Shown one piece after another: positions 45,058 through 52,977 of a DNA stretch of 64,000 bases. The DNA lies in assembly GCF_001570765.1 (NCBI RefSeq), contig NZ_BCSH01000007.1, positions 100,873 through 164,872 on the forward strand, in the 5' to 3' direction. The position numbers were made by a program, and so were the translations under genes. Numbering within the stretch: position 1 is the first letter of the stretch; the number at the start of each line of letters is the position of its first letter. The notes below the pieces were generated by a model. The model had not been told where the DNA came from, searched no databases, and saw only the letters and a list, made by a program, of their open reading frames with translations. The DNA comes from Nocardiopsis listeri NBRC 13360 (GTDB taxonomy: Bacteria; Actinomycetota; Actinomycetes; Streptosporangiales; Streptosporangiaceae).

Positions 45058-45486
45058 ATGAACGACGCCGACCTGGGGTTCGCCCGAAAGATCCTGGCGG
45101 AGCAGCCCTTCAGTAACCTGGTCGGCGCCCGCCTGATCGCCTTCGGCGGCGGAGAGGCCACCCTGGAACTGGACATCCGCCAAGACCTGCTCCAACAGAA
45201 CGGATACCTGCACGGCGGGATCCTGAGCTACGCGGCCGACAACGCGCTCACCTTCGCCGCGGGTACCGTGGCCGGAGCCTCGGTCCTCACCACCGGGTTC
45301 ACCATCGACTACCTGCGCCCCGCCACCGGAACCTTGCTGCGCTCCCACGGGTGGGTCGTGCGCTCGGGCCGCAGTCGCGTGGTCTGCCGGTGCGACCTGT
45401 TCGCGGTGGACGAGGAAGGCGCCGAGACGCTGTGCGCGGTGGCTCAGGGCACGATCTCGGTGCTCCCGCCATCGAACGGCTCTTGA
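45058..45486 (+). CDS. PaaI-type hotdog thioesterase
   Basis: The 142-residue protein has the single-hotdog plan: active-site region Q-N-G-Y-L-H-G-G-I-L-S-Y-A-A-D-N-A, then T-G-F-T-I-D-Y-L-R-P and the last strand A-V-A-Q-G-T-I-S-V. The H-G-G plus downstream Asp arrangement is that of PaaI thioesterases, which hydrolyse aromatic or short acyl-CoAs. GGGAGG precedes the ATG at 45058. It is divergent from the MarR gene with a palindrome between them. Confidence 0.88.
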   Translation: MNDADLGFARKILAEQPFSNLVGARLIAFGGGEATLELDIRQDLLQQNGYLHGGILSYAADNALTFAAGTVAGASVLTTGFTIDYLRPATGTLLRSHGWVVRSGRSRVVCRCDLFAVDEEGAETLCAVAQGTISVLPPSNGS

Positions 45487-45519
45487 GGCCTCCCCCGACG
45501 AAGTCCACCCCCACCGAGG

Positions 45520-45825
45520 TCAGTCCGCGGGGACCGTCGCCGCCACCAGCTCATCGATACGAGCGGCCAGGGCCATGTCCTTGTCGGTGACCGCACCCTC
45601 CGAATGGGTGCTCAGGGTCAGCCGCACCGTGTTGTAGCGGATGTCGATGTCGGGATGGTGCTCGGCCTGCTCGGCGGCCTGGGCCACCTCACTCACCAGG
45701 GCGATCGCGCCCAGGAAGTCCGGCAGGCTCACCGTGCGGTGGACCGAGGTCGTCTCCGGATCCCACTCCCACTCCGTGAGCCGCTCCAGACCTTCCCGGA
45801 TCTGTTCGTCATCGAGCCGGACCAT
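45520..45825 (-). CDS. Pterin-4a-carbinolamine dehydratase
   Basis: The 101-residue protein matches the PCD/DCoH family throughout: E-W-E-W-D-P-E, the active-site string E-H-H-P-D-I-D-I-R-Y-N (His56, His57, Asp59), a second His in L-S-T-H (His74) and the G-A-V-T-D-K-D-M-A-L-A-A-R-I helix. It dehydrates 4a-hydroxytetrahydropterin during recycling of the cofactor of aromatic hydroxylases. ATG 45825 gives the family length; no phenylalanine hydroxylase is adjacent. Confidence 0.92.
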   Translation of the reverse strand: MVRLDDEQIREGLERLTEWEWDPETTSVHRTVSLPDFLGAIALVSEVAQAAEQAEHHPDIDIRYNTVRLTLSTHSEGAVTDKDMALAARIDELVAATVPAD

Positions 45826-45892
45826 GGCTCCCCCTTCGAGGTTCGGTGCCGCTTGAGGCGCCAATCCGTGATTGGCCGGTTCCGGCCGGTAC

Positions 45893-45997
45893 CTACCCGG
45901 ACCGGGCCACGCCATCACTCCCGTCCCGCACACGAAGAAACCCTTTTGAGTAGGTGCGGCGAAGCCGCTCCTTTGGTTTGAAGGAGTGGTATTTCAT
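45893..45997 (-). CDS. Possible 34-residue basic peptide
   Basis: A short frame reads MKYHSFKPKERLRRTYSKG and continues with a basic tail. AAAGGTG is placed well before the ATG, and the composition is AT-richer than the surroundings. It could be a leader peptide or a chance frame in the promoter region; I cannot assign a family. Confidence 0.25.
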   Translation of the reverse strand: MKYHSFKPKERLRRTYSKGFLRVRDGSDGVARSG

Positions 45998-46024
45998 TGA
46001 ACTCGCACCTTTACGGCGTAGATT
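45997..46024 (+). promoter_or_regulatory. Sigma-70-like promoter
   Basis: TTGAAC, 16 bases, TAGATT, inside the most AT-rich stretch of this part of the window. The next rightward gene (DUF742) starts 385 bases downstream, so a long leader or an unrecognised small transcript is implied. Confidence 0.4.
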
Positions 46025-46408
46025 ATTAAGTGTGTGAACGGAGGTGTGCGCGAGGAACCCCTTCTCGCTCACGAAACCCCCGCCCCACAGCCGGATCCGG
46101 ACACCCACCGCCCCTTGCCAAAACCTCATGGCGGGGGTTGGCTCGGTGCTGCCATCCCCTCCACCCCGATCCCCCGCCCCGGCCACGGCCACGCACGCCA
46201 CTCCCCCGAAAGGCGCGTCCCGCCCCCATAAGAAGCGCCGGTCGCTTCGTGCCCGCGATCCGCCCAGCCCTGCCCGCTCAGTCCGCGGGCACTGTTGAGC
46301 ACCCGCGAACGCACCGACCGGACCATCCACGCCCTCTCCCCCACCAGCGCTCCCTGCCCCCTCCCCGCGCATCCACGAACTCCTCGATCAGACGAAAAGT
46401 GGGAGCAC
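46025..46408. other. Leader/intergenic stretch upstream of DUF742
   Basis: Several short frames are open (for example GTG at 46044), but none has a properly spaced ribosome site. I cannot say whether this is a long 5' leader, a small RNA or spacer. Confidence 0.35.
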
Positions 46409-46780
46409 ATGAGCCCGTCGCCGCATCGGAACCAAGGGTGGTCGGCCGAATCGAGCCTGGTCCGCCCCTATTCGCTCACCGGGGGCCGCACCCGCCCCAC
46501 CCGCACGGACCTGGCGCCGAACACCCGGGTGGTGGCGGTGCCATCGGTGGATCCGACGGAGCTGGATCCGGAACTGGAGACGATCCTGTCGTTGTGCGTG
46601 CGCCCGATGTCGGTGGCCGAGGTGTCGGCCCGCTCGGGGTTCGCACCGGGGGTGCTGCGGGTGTTGCTGTCGGATCTGGCGGACCAGGGACGGGTGATGG
46701 TGCATTCCTCCGGCCAGGAAGGACACCGCCCCGACGCCGACACCCTGCGTTCGGTGTTGGCCCGCATCAAGGAAATGTGA
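46409..46780 (+). CDS. DUF742-family protein, stand-alone
   Basis: The 123-residue protein fits DUF742: S-L-V-R-P-Y-S-L-T-G-G-R-T-R-P near the start, the L-E-T-I-L-S-L-C-V-R-P-M-S-V-A-E-V-S-A-R helix-turn and the L-R-V-L-L-S-D-L-A-D-Q-G-R-V-M-V-H winged-helix end. In actinomycetes DUF742 proteins normally sit inside conservons with a sensor kinase, a roadblock protein and a small GTPase. None of these is adjacent here. ATG 46409 has a GGGAG upstream. Likely a DNA-binding or signalling adaptor. Confidence 0.85.
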   Translation: MSPSPHRNQGWSAESSLVRPYSLTGGRTRPTRTDLAPNTRVVAVPSVDPTELDPELETILSLCVRPMSVAEVSARSGFAPGVLRVLLSDLADQGRVMVHSSGQEGHRPDADTLRSVLARIKEM

Positions 46781-46831
46781 CGCGGGCGAAGAGCGCCCTT
46801 GGGTACCGGACACGCGCGGGGCGTGCCGGGG

Positions 46832-48790
46832 TCAGAGGATGCCTTCGACGCGTTCCAACAGGTCGGTGACCGGACCCACGGCGAACAGCCCGCTCTGGGC
46901 CCCGGCCTGCTCGCCGCGAGCCGGGGTCAGAGCGGCGTGGGCGCGGCGCAACGCGGGCCGATGACCGAGGGCCAGGGCGGCGTGCGCGATGAGCGCCCAG
47001 TGAGCCTCCATGAGCAACCCCGGGTCGGGGTCGGTGAACCCGTCCAAGGCGCGCGCGGCCTCCTGGGCCCGGTCCTGGGCGAGCAGCCGCAAGGGGAGCA
47101 CCCAGGGTGTGTGCGGCCCCCACTCGGTGCCCGGTTCCTCTTGCCAGGGCAGGTCGTGGCGCAGTCGCAGGCAGGCCAGGGCCAGGGGCCGTAGCCCTCG
47201 TTCCAGGCCGGGCATGCCGGCCGTGGCGGTGCGTTCGGCGGCCTCCCGATAGGCGTGGGCCACCTGTTCGGGGTCCTGGCCTCGCAGGTCCATGCGCAGC
47301 GCCCGGTACCAGCTCGTGAAGACCTCCACCAAGGGGCGTTCGTGGCGACGGGCCAACCCTTCGACCGCTTCGGCGTGGTGGTCGGCGCGTTCGACGTCGG
47401 CGAGTGCCGCGCCGGTCTGTATTCCGATCAGGTGGCCCAGGATCTCGAAGGATTCGGATCCCTGTCGGGTGGAGACCCGGACCAGTTCGTCGCCGATGCG
47501 TCCACGTTCGGTGGTCAGTCCGGTGCGGTGGAAGGTCTGCATCCATCGGCCGTTGAGCGCGAACGCCAATGGGGCCGGGTCTCCCGATTCCCGGGCCAGG
47601 TCCTCGGCCTCGGACGCGGCCTGGCGCGGGCGTGGGGAGCGTGTTCCACGTGATTCCAGGGCGATGGTGGTGAGCAGGCGAGAGCGGGTGATCGGGTGCG
47701 CGTTGGGGCCCAGGTCGCTCAGGGTGTCCTCGGCGGCGGTCACCACGTGGGCGGCCTGGTCGAAGTCGTCGGAGCGGGTCCAGTTGGCGGGAACGTCGAA
47801 GGCGCCGATCACGCGTGCGGTCAGTTCGGGGTCGCCCAGTTCCCGGGCGGCGTCGATGGCCCGCACGCGGCGTTGTCGGGCGCCGACCAGTCCTTGGGGT
47901 CCGGTCAGGGCCAGGGAGCGCAGTAGGCCCATGGTGGATTCCAGGCGTGCGCGGGGGCCGGGGGCGGCCCGGTAGGCGCGGGCGGTGCTGTGCCAGAGCT
48001 CGTCGACCACGTCGGTGGGTCGTTCGGGTGGGTCGAGGTGGTCGGCCTGCTGGAGGATGTCGTGTTCGAGGCGGCGTAGGGCGCGTCCGGGGTCCAGGCC
48101 CAGGTCGTGGGCGAGCAGGGTGCGGGCGCGGCGTAGGACCTGGAGTGCCTCGCCTTGGCGGCCGGTGTGGTAGAGGGCGGTGGCCAGGAGTTGCCAGGCC
48201 TGTTCGCGCCAGGGGTGCTCGGCCAGGTGGGCGTCAAGGTCGGCGATGGCCCGGGCGGTGTGGCCGGTGTCCAGGTGGGCTTGGGCCAGGGTCTCCACGG
48301 CGTGGAGTCGCAGTTGGCTCAGGCGGGCGCGTTCGGCCCGGGCCCAGGTGGTGTGGGCGACGTCGGTGTAGGCGGGGCCTCGCCACAGTTCCAGGGCCCG
48401 TTCCAGGGTGTGTGCGGTCTGGTGGGGGTCGGTGGTGGATCGTGCGTGGGTCAGGTCGGATTCGAATGTGCGGGCGTCCACCGCGCGGGTGCGTAGTGCG
48501 TATCCGGGGCCTTGGGTGATGAGCAGGGTCGGTGGGGTGCGTGGGGTGCGGTCGGGTTCCAGGGCGCGGCGTAGGGCGGCGACGAAGGTGCGCAGGGCCC
48601 CGATCGCGTTCGTGGGTGGGTCCTGGTCCTCCCACAGGTCTTCGACCAGTACGTTCACCGGGACGACGCGGCCGTGGGCGATGGTCAGTCGGGCCAGGAG
48701 TTGGCGGTGTCGGGGTCCTTTGAGCGGTAGGTCGTGGCCGTGGTCGTCCCAGGCCCGTATCGATCCCAGTACTCCCAGGCGTGCCGTCAC
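46832..48790 (-). CDS. SARP/AfsR-type transcriptional regulator with BTAD
   Basis: The 652-residue protein has an OmpR-like winged helix (residues 1-95, with L-P-L-K-G-P-R-H-R-Q-L-L-A-R-L and A-I-G-A-L-R-T-F-V-A-A-L-R-R-A-L). A bacterial transcriptional activator domain follows to about 245 (L-R-L-H-A-V-E-T-L-A-Q-A, H-P-W-R-E-Q-A-W-Q-L-L-A-T-A-L-Y-H-T-G-R-Q-G-E-A-L). The remaining 400 residues are helical TPR-like repeats without the NB-ARC ATPase of AfsR. It is divergent from a hydrolase gene 127 bases away, its most likely target. No biosynthetic cluster is present. Confidence 0.88.
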   Translation of the reverse strand: MTARLGVLGSIRAWDDHGHDLPLKGPRHRQLLARLTIAHGRVVPVNVLVEDLWEDQDPPTNAIGALRTFVAALRRALEPDRTPRTPPTLLITQGPGYALRTRAVDARTFESDLTHARSTTDPHQTAHTLERALELWRGPAYTDVAHTTWARAERARLSQLRLHAVETLAQAHLDTGHTARAIADLDAHLAEHPWREQAWQLLATALYHTGRQGEALQVLRRARTLLAHDLGLDPGRALRRLEHDILQQADHLDPPERPTDVVDELWHSTARAYRAAPGPRARLESTMGLLRSLALTGPQGLVGARQRRVRAIDAARELGDPELTARVIGAFDVPANWTRSDDFDQAAHVVTAAEDTLSDLGPNAHPITRSRLLTTIALESRGTRSPRPRQAASEAEDLARESGDPAPLAFALNGRWMQTFHRTGLTTERGRIGDELVRVSTRQGSESFEILGHLIGIQTGAALADVERADHHAEAVEGLARRHERPLVEVFTSWYRALRMDLRGQDPEQVAHAYREAAERTATAGMPGLERGLRPLALACLRLRHDLPWQEEPGTEWGPHTPWVLPLRLLAQDRAQEAARALDGFTDPDPGLLMEAHWALIAHAALALGHRPALRRAHAALTPARGEQAGAQSGLFAVGPVTDLLERVEGIL

Positions 48791-48917
48791 CGGCTCTCCC
48801 CCGTGTTCCTCGTCCTGTCCGGGCAGGGGTCACGGTATCGCGTGCTCATCGGTTGCTCATCGGGGGTCGAGAGGCTGATCGCGTCCGCTTCTTCACCTGT
48901 CTGAGAGGAACCTTCGC

Positions 48918-49796
48918 ATGTCGAGTGTCATCACCGGTTTGGAGTACCGCCGTGTCCCGGTGGCCGAGGGTGTGTCGTTGAACGTGGCCGTGGGAGGGTC
49001 GGGTCCGGCCGTGGTGTTGTTGCACGGTTTCCCGCAGACGCACCTGATGTGGCGGCACGTGGTCGCCGATCTGGCCGAGGACCACACCGTGATCTGCCCG
49101 GACCTGCGCGGCTACGGGGACAGTGATCACCCCGTCGAGGATGGGCCCCACACCTACGCCAAGCGCACCATGGCCGCGGACGTGGTGGCCCTGGCCCGTG
49201 CGTTGGGGCATGAGCGGTTCGCGTTGGCCGGGCACGACCGGGGCGCGCTGGTGGGTATCCGGGCCGGGCTGGATCACCCTGGGACGGTCACCCATCTGGC
49301 CGTGTTGGACGTGCTGCCCGTACCGGAGATGTGGGAGGCGTTGCGGGGCGTGCGAGGGGCGGTGGGCTTTCACCTGTACCTGATGGCGCAGCCGCCCGGT
49401 CTGCCCGAGGCGATGATCCAGGCCGCTCCGGAGGAGTTCTTCGGACACTTCCTGGACCTGTGGGCGAACTCGCCGGAGGCGATCCCCGCCCCGGTGCGTG
49501 GCGCCTATCTGAAGGCGTGCGCGGGCGCGGTGCCCTCGATCGTGGCCGACTACCGTGCCTCGGCCGGGATCGACCTGGAACACGACCTGGTCGACCGCGA
49601 CGCCGGGAACCGGTTGGGCATGCCGGTGACCGTGTTGCAGCAGGACTGGGGCGCCGCCCTGGGCTATGACGCCGCCGCGCTGTGGGGGCGCTGGGCCGAG
49701 GACCTGCGTCACGACACGGTGGGTTGCGGTCACTTCATGGCCGAGGAGGATCCCGGCCTGGTCGTCGAGGAGTTGCGCACCCTGCTGCGGCGCTGA
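48918..49796 (+). CDS. Haloacetate-dehalogenase/epoxide-hydrolase-like alpha/beta-hydrolase
   Basis: The 292-residue protein has H-G-F-P-Q-T-H-L-M-W-R near residue 36, D-L-R-G-Y-G-D-S-D, and a nucleophile elbow G-H-D-R-G-A: an Asp nucleophile, as in fluoroacetate dehalogenases and epoxide hydrolases. The late G-C-G-H-F-M-A-E-E supplies the His. Such enzymes open C-halogen or epoxide bonds through an aspartyl ester. AGAGGAA precedes the ATG. Divergent from the SARP regulator, which may control it. Confidence 0.87.
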   Translation: MSSVITGLEYRRVPVAEGVSLNVAVGGSGPAVVLLHGFPQTHLMWRHVVADLAEDHTVICPDLRGYGDSDHPVEDGPHTYAKRTMAADVVALARALGHERFALAGHDRGALVGIRAGLDHPGTVTHLAVLDVLPVPEMWEALRGVRGAVGFHLYLMAQPPGLPEAMIQAAPEEFFGHFLDLWANSPEAIPAPVRGAYLKACAGAVPSIVADYRASAGIDLEHDLVDRDAGNRLGMPVTVLQQDWGAALGYDAAALWGRWAEDLRHDTVGCGHFMAEEDPGLVVEELRTLLRR

Positions 49797-49827
49797 CCCT
49801 GGGCCGGCCCCGTGCCGCGGGCCCCTT

Positions 49828-50640
49828 CTACCCGTGGTCGCGTCGTACTCCGCGCCGGTCCAGCGGCACGATCATCGGGGTGTCGGTCTCGGGGTCGGCG
49901 ATGATGCGCACGGGCAGGCCGAAGACCTTCTCCACCAGGTCGGCGGTGACCACGGTGGCCGGGTCGCCCTCGGCCACGATCGCTCCGTCCTGCATCACGA
50001 TCAGGTGGGTGGCGTAGCGGCAGGCGTGGTTGAGGTCGTGCAGCACGGCCACCAGGGTGTGGCCCTGTTCGGCGTGCAGGTCCGCGCACAGGTCCAGCAT
50101 GTCCATCTGGTGGGCGATGTCGAGGTAGGTGGTGGGCTCGTCCAACAGCAGCAGTGGGGTCTGCTGGGCCAGCACCATCGCCAACCACACCCTTTGGCGT
50201 TGGCCGCCGGAGAGTTCGTCCACCGACCGGTCGGCCAGGGCGGTCACTCCGGTGGATTCCATGGCCTGGGCCACCACCGCCTCGTCCTGGGCCGACCATT
50301 GGCGTAGGAAGCTCTGGTGTGGGAAGCGTCCGCGGGCCACCAGGTCGGCCACTCCGATCCCGTCGGGGGCGATGGAGGTCTGGGGCAGCAGGCCCAGGCG
50401 GCGCGCCACCTCCTTGGCCGGGTAGGAGCCGATGGTCTGTCCGTCCAGGAGGACGTTGCCCTGCGAGGGTTTGAGCGTGCGTGAGAGGGCGCGCAGCAGC
50501 GTCGACTTGCCGCAGGCGTTGGGGCCCACGATGACGGTGAAGGAGTTGTCGGGGATGGTGACGGCCAGCTCGCGTGAGATGACCCGTTGGTCGTAGGCGA
50601 GGGTCAGTTCTTGGCCGGTCAGGCGGGTGTGGTCGTTCAT
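49828..50640 (-). CDS. Iron-siderophore ABC transporter ATPase (FecE-like)
   Basis: The 270-residue ATPase has Walker A G-P-N-A-C-G-K-S-T, Q-loop L-L-P-Q, signature L-S-G-G-Q-R-Q-R, Walker B L-L-L-L-D-E-P and the H-switch in V-L-H-D-L-N-H-A-C-R-Y-A. The D-L-N-x-A-x-x-Y-A ending is diagnostic of the FecE/FepC/FhuC group. It is last in the operon after two FecCD permeases and energises uptake of a ferric siderophore. Confidence 0.93.
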   Translation of the reverse strand: MNDHTRLTGQELTLAYDQRVISRELAVTIPDNSFTVIVGPNACGKSTLLRALSRTLKPSQGNVLLDGQTIGSYPAKEVARRLGLLPQTSIAPDGIGVADLVARGRFPHQSFLRQWSAQDEAVVAQAMESTGVTALADRSVDELSGGQRQRVWLAMVLAQQTPLLLLDEPTTYLDIAHQMDMLDLCADLHAEQGHTLVAVLHDLNHACRYATHLIVMQDGAIVAEGDPATVVTADLVEKVFGLPVRIIADPETDTPMIVPLDRRGVRRDHG

Positions 50641-50692
50641 CGTCGCTCTCTTCGAGGTGCGCGGGACGTCAAAGGGGTTCGGGGCGGGCGGT

Positions 50693-51784
50693 TCAGGCGC
50701 GGCCGCCGCGCCATTCGGTGTACAGCAACCAGATCAGGTAGCTGCCGCCGATGACGGCGGTGACCACGCCCACCGGCAGTTGGGTGGGTGCCAGGGCGCG
50801 CATGGCCACCAGGTCGGCGAGTACGAGCAGGGTGGCGCCCATGAGCGCCGCGCCGATCAGCGTGGTGCCACCGGTGCGGGTCAGGCGTCGGGCCAGTTGG
50901 GGGGCGGCCAGGGCCACGAACCCGATGGGGCCGGCCACCGCGATGGCGGCGCCGGTCAGGGCGCTGGCGGCGGCCAGGGCGATGACCTGGGTGGAGCGGG
51001 TGTTCACTCCCAGGCCTTGGGCGGCGTCCTCGCCCAGTTCCATGAACCGTAGGCGTTGGCCCACCGCGAACAGCACCGGGGCCAGGAGGGCGAAGCCGAT
51101 CCAGACGGCGGCGACCTCGCCCCAGCCGCGTCCATTGAGGCTGCCGATCATCCAGATCTGTGCGCCCAGGGCGTCGGTGAGTTCGGCGCGGGTCAGGAGG
51201 TAGTCGCGGACCGAGGCCAGCATGGCCGAGACGCCGATTCCGACCAGTACCAGCCGGTAGCCCTGCACTCCGTTCTTCATGGCCAGCAGGTAGACCACGG
51301 CGGCGGTGATCAGGCCGCCGGCGACGGCTCCCAGGGAGACCACCAGGCGGCTCGCGCCCAGGACGAGGATGGCGAAGACGGCGCCGGTGGCCGCCCCTGA
51401 GGTGAAGCCGATGATGTCGGGGCTGCCCAGGGCGTTGCGCGAGAGGCTTTGGAAGACCGCGCCTGCGACGCCCAGGGCGGCGCCCACTCCGATCGCGGTC
51501 AGGGCGCGGGGTAGGCGTACGCCTTGGACGAAGAACACGTCCAGGCGTTCGCCATAGCCCATCAGGGCGCCGGGTACCGCCGACAGGGGGATCTCGTAGT
51601 CGCCGACGGTCACCGAGACCACCAGGGCGACCACGCTCACCAGGGCCAGGACCAGGCACACGATCAGGGTGCGTGGGCGCAGGAGGAAGGAGAGGCGTTC
51701 GCCCTTGCTGCGCCAGGCCACGGTGCCACGTGGGCGGGTGTGGGTGTGCTCGTCGGGGCGTGGTGGGGCCAGGGTCTTGTTCAA
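50693..51784 (-). CDS. Iron-siderophore ABC permease (FecCD family)
   Basis: The 363-residue protein has an N-terminal basic tail and nine or ten membrane helices with FecCD landmarks: V-R-L-P-R-A-L-T-A-I-G-V-G-A-A-L-G-V-A-G-A-V-F-Q, N-A-L-G-S-P-D-I-I-G-F-T-S-G-A and G-P-I-G-F-V-A-L-A-A-P-Q. The TTG start at 51784 overlaps the upstream permease stop in a TTGA junction, so the two are coupled and probably form a heterodimer. Confidence 0.92.
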   Translation of the reverse strand: MNKTLAPPRPDEHTHTRPRGTVAWRSKGERLSFLLRPRTLIVCLVLALVSVVALVVSVTVGDYEIPLSAVPGALMGYGERLDVFFVQGVRLPRALTAIGVGAALGVAGAVFQSLSRNALGSPDIIGFTSGAATGAVFAILVLGASRLVVSLGAVAGGLITAAVVYLLAMKNGVQGYRLVLVGIGVSAMLASVRDYLLTRAELTDALGAQIWMIGSLNGRGWGEVAAVWIGFALLAPVLFAVGQRLRFMELGEDAAQGLGVNTRSTQVIALAAASALTGAAIAVAGPIGFVALAAPQLARRLTRTGGTTLIGAALMGATLLVLADLVAMRALAPTQLPVGVVTAVIGGSYLIWLLYTEWRGGRA

Positions 51785-52815
51785 AGTTGGGCCATCTTTC
51801 TACTGCGGACCAGGGCGATGAACAGGGGCGCGCCCACGAAGGCGGTGATGATGCCGACCTCCAGTTCGGAGCCGGGCAGGATGACGCGCCCGACGGTGTC
51901 GGACGCGGTGAGCAGGATCGCGCCCAGGACGGCGGAGTAGGGCAGCATCCAGCGTTGGTCGGGGCCGGTGATGACCCGGGCGGCGTGCGGGATGATCAGG
52001 CCGACGAACCAGATGGGTCCGGCGGCGGCGGTGGCGGCTCCGCACAGCAGGATGACGGCCACGGCGGTGCCGGCGCGGATCAGGGGGATGCGGGCGCCCA
52101 GGGTGGCGGCCAGGTCGTCGCCCAGGGCGATGGCGTTCAGGGAGGGGCCCAGGGCCAGGGTGAGCACGATTCCCGCGACCAGGAAGGGGGCGACCTGCCA
52201 GAACAGGTCCAGGTCGCGTCCGGTGAGGGAGCCCACCTGCCAGAAGCGGATGCGGTCGAACACGAAGTCGTTGAGGACGATGACCCCGTAGATCAGCCCT
52301 TGGAGGACGGCGGCCAGGGCGGTTCCGGCCAGTGCCAGGCGGACCGGGGTGGCGCTGGCGCGGCCGCGGGAGCCCAGGGCGTAGACGGCGATCGCGGCCA
52401 CTGCGGCGCCGACGAAGGCGGGCCAGACCAGCCCTGCGCCGCTCAGGCCGAACAGGAACACGGCGATGACCACGGCGGCCGCGGCCCCGGAGTTGATGCC
52501 CAGGATGCCGGGTTCGGCCAGTGGGTTGCGGGTCAGGGCCTGCATGAGGGCGCCGGCCATGCCCAGGGCGGCGCCCACGAACACACCGATGATGGTGCGG
52601 GGCAGGCGCAGGGTGCGGATGACGTCGTGGTCGTAGCCGCCGTTGTAGGCGGTCAGTGCGGCCCAGACGTCGGCGGCGGGGATGGGTTTGGCTCCCACGG
52701 TGACGCTGAGCAGCATGCACACGGCCAGGGCCGCCAGGGCGACGATGAGGCCGATGGGGCGGATCACGCGTCGGGTGAGGGTGGGGCGCGTTGGTGTGGG
52801 CGCGCGCAGGGCCAC
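51781..52815 (-). CDS. Iron-siderophore ABC permease (FecCD family), first of pair
   Basis: This is the first permease of the operon, about 344 residues, with L-R-L-P-R-T-I-I-G-V-F-V-G-A-A-L-G-M-A-G-A, N-P-L-A-E-P-G-I-L-G-I-N-S-G-A and G-P-I-W-F-V-G-L-I-I-P-H-A-A-R. Start choice is open. GTG 52815 has GGGGA upstream and begins just before the first helix. An in-frame ATG at 52890 would add 25 residues very rich in His and Arg (R-H-R-R-H-H-H) but lacks a ribosome site. The operon starts opposite the binding-protein gene, with an iron box between. Confidence 0.9.
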   Translation of the reverse strand: MALRAPTPTRPTLTRRVIRPIGLIVALAALAVCMLLSVTVGAKPIPAADVWAALTAYNGGYDHDVIRTLRLPRTIIGVFVGAALGMAGALMQALTRNPLAEPGILGINSGAAAAVVIAVFLFGLSGAGLVWPAFVGAAVAAIAVYALGSRGRASATPVRLALAGTALAAVLQGLIYGVIVLNDFVFDRIRFWQVGSLTGRDLDLFWQVAPFLVAGIVLTLALGPSLNAIALGDDLAATLGARIPLIRAGTAVAVILLCGAATAAAGPIWFVGLIIPHAARVITGPDQRWMLPYSAVLGAILLTASDTVGRVILPGSELEVGIITAFVGAPLFIALVRSRKMAQL

Positions 52816-52928
52816 GGCTTCCCCGTTCTGGTGCGGGTACGGATGGTGGTCGTGGGGGGCGTGGTGGTGCCGGCGGTGCCGACGTCGCATCGTATGGCAC
52901 CGGGGAAACCCGGAAGAACACCACTGGG

Positions 52929-52947
52929 ACAGGTTAGCCTTACCTAC
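52929..52947. promoter_or_regulatory. Iron box (DmdR/IdeR-type operator)
   Basis: ACAGGTTAGCCTTACCTAC matches 14 of 19 bases of the actinobacterial iron-box consensus (TTAGGTTAGGCTAACCTAA). It lies between the divergent permease operon and the siderophore-binding protein, so it should repress both when iron is plentiful. Confidence 0.85.
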
Positions 52948-52977
52948 GTCATGTTCGCACGGAAGGGTCCCCCAACG

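Noticed and set aside
45900..46400. Replication origin at the strand-bias switch
   Set aside because: No DnaA-box cluster and no dnaA, dnaN or gyrB nearby; the dif-like site argues for the terminus region.
46832..49796. Secondary-metabolite cluster around the SARP gene
   Set aside because: No synthase, cyclase, tailoring or resistance genes within reach; neighbours are single-function genes.
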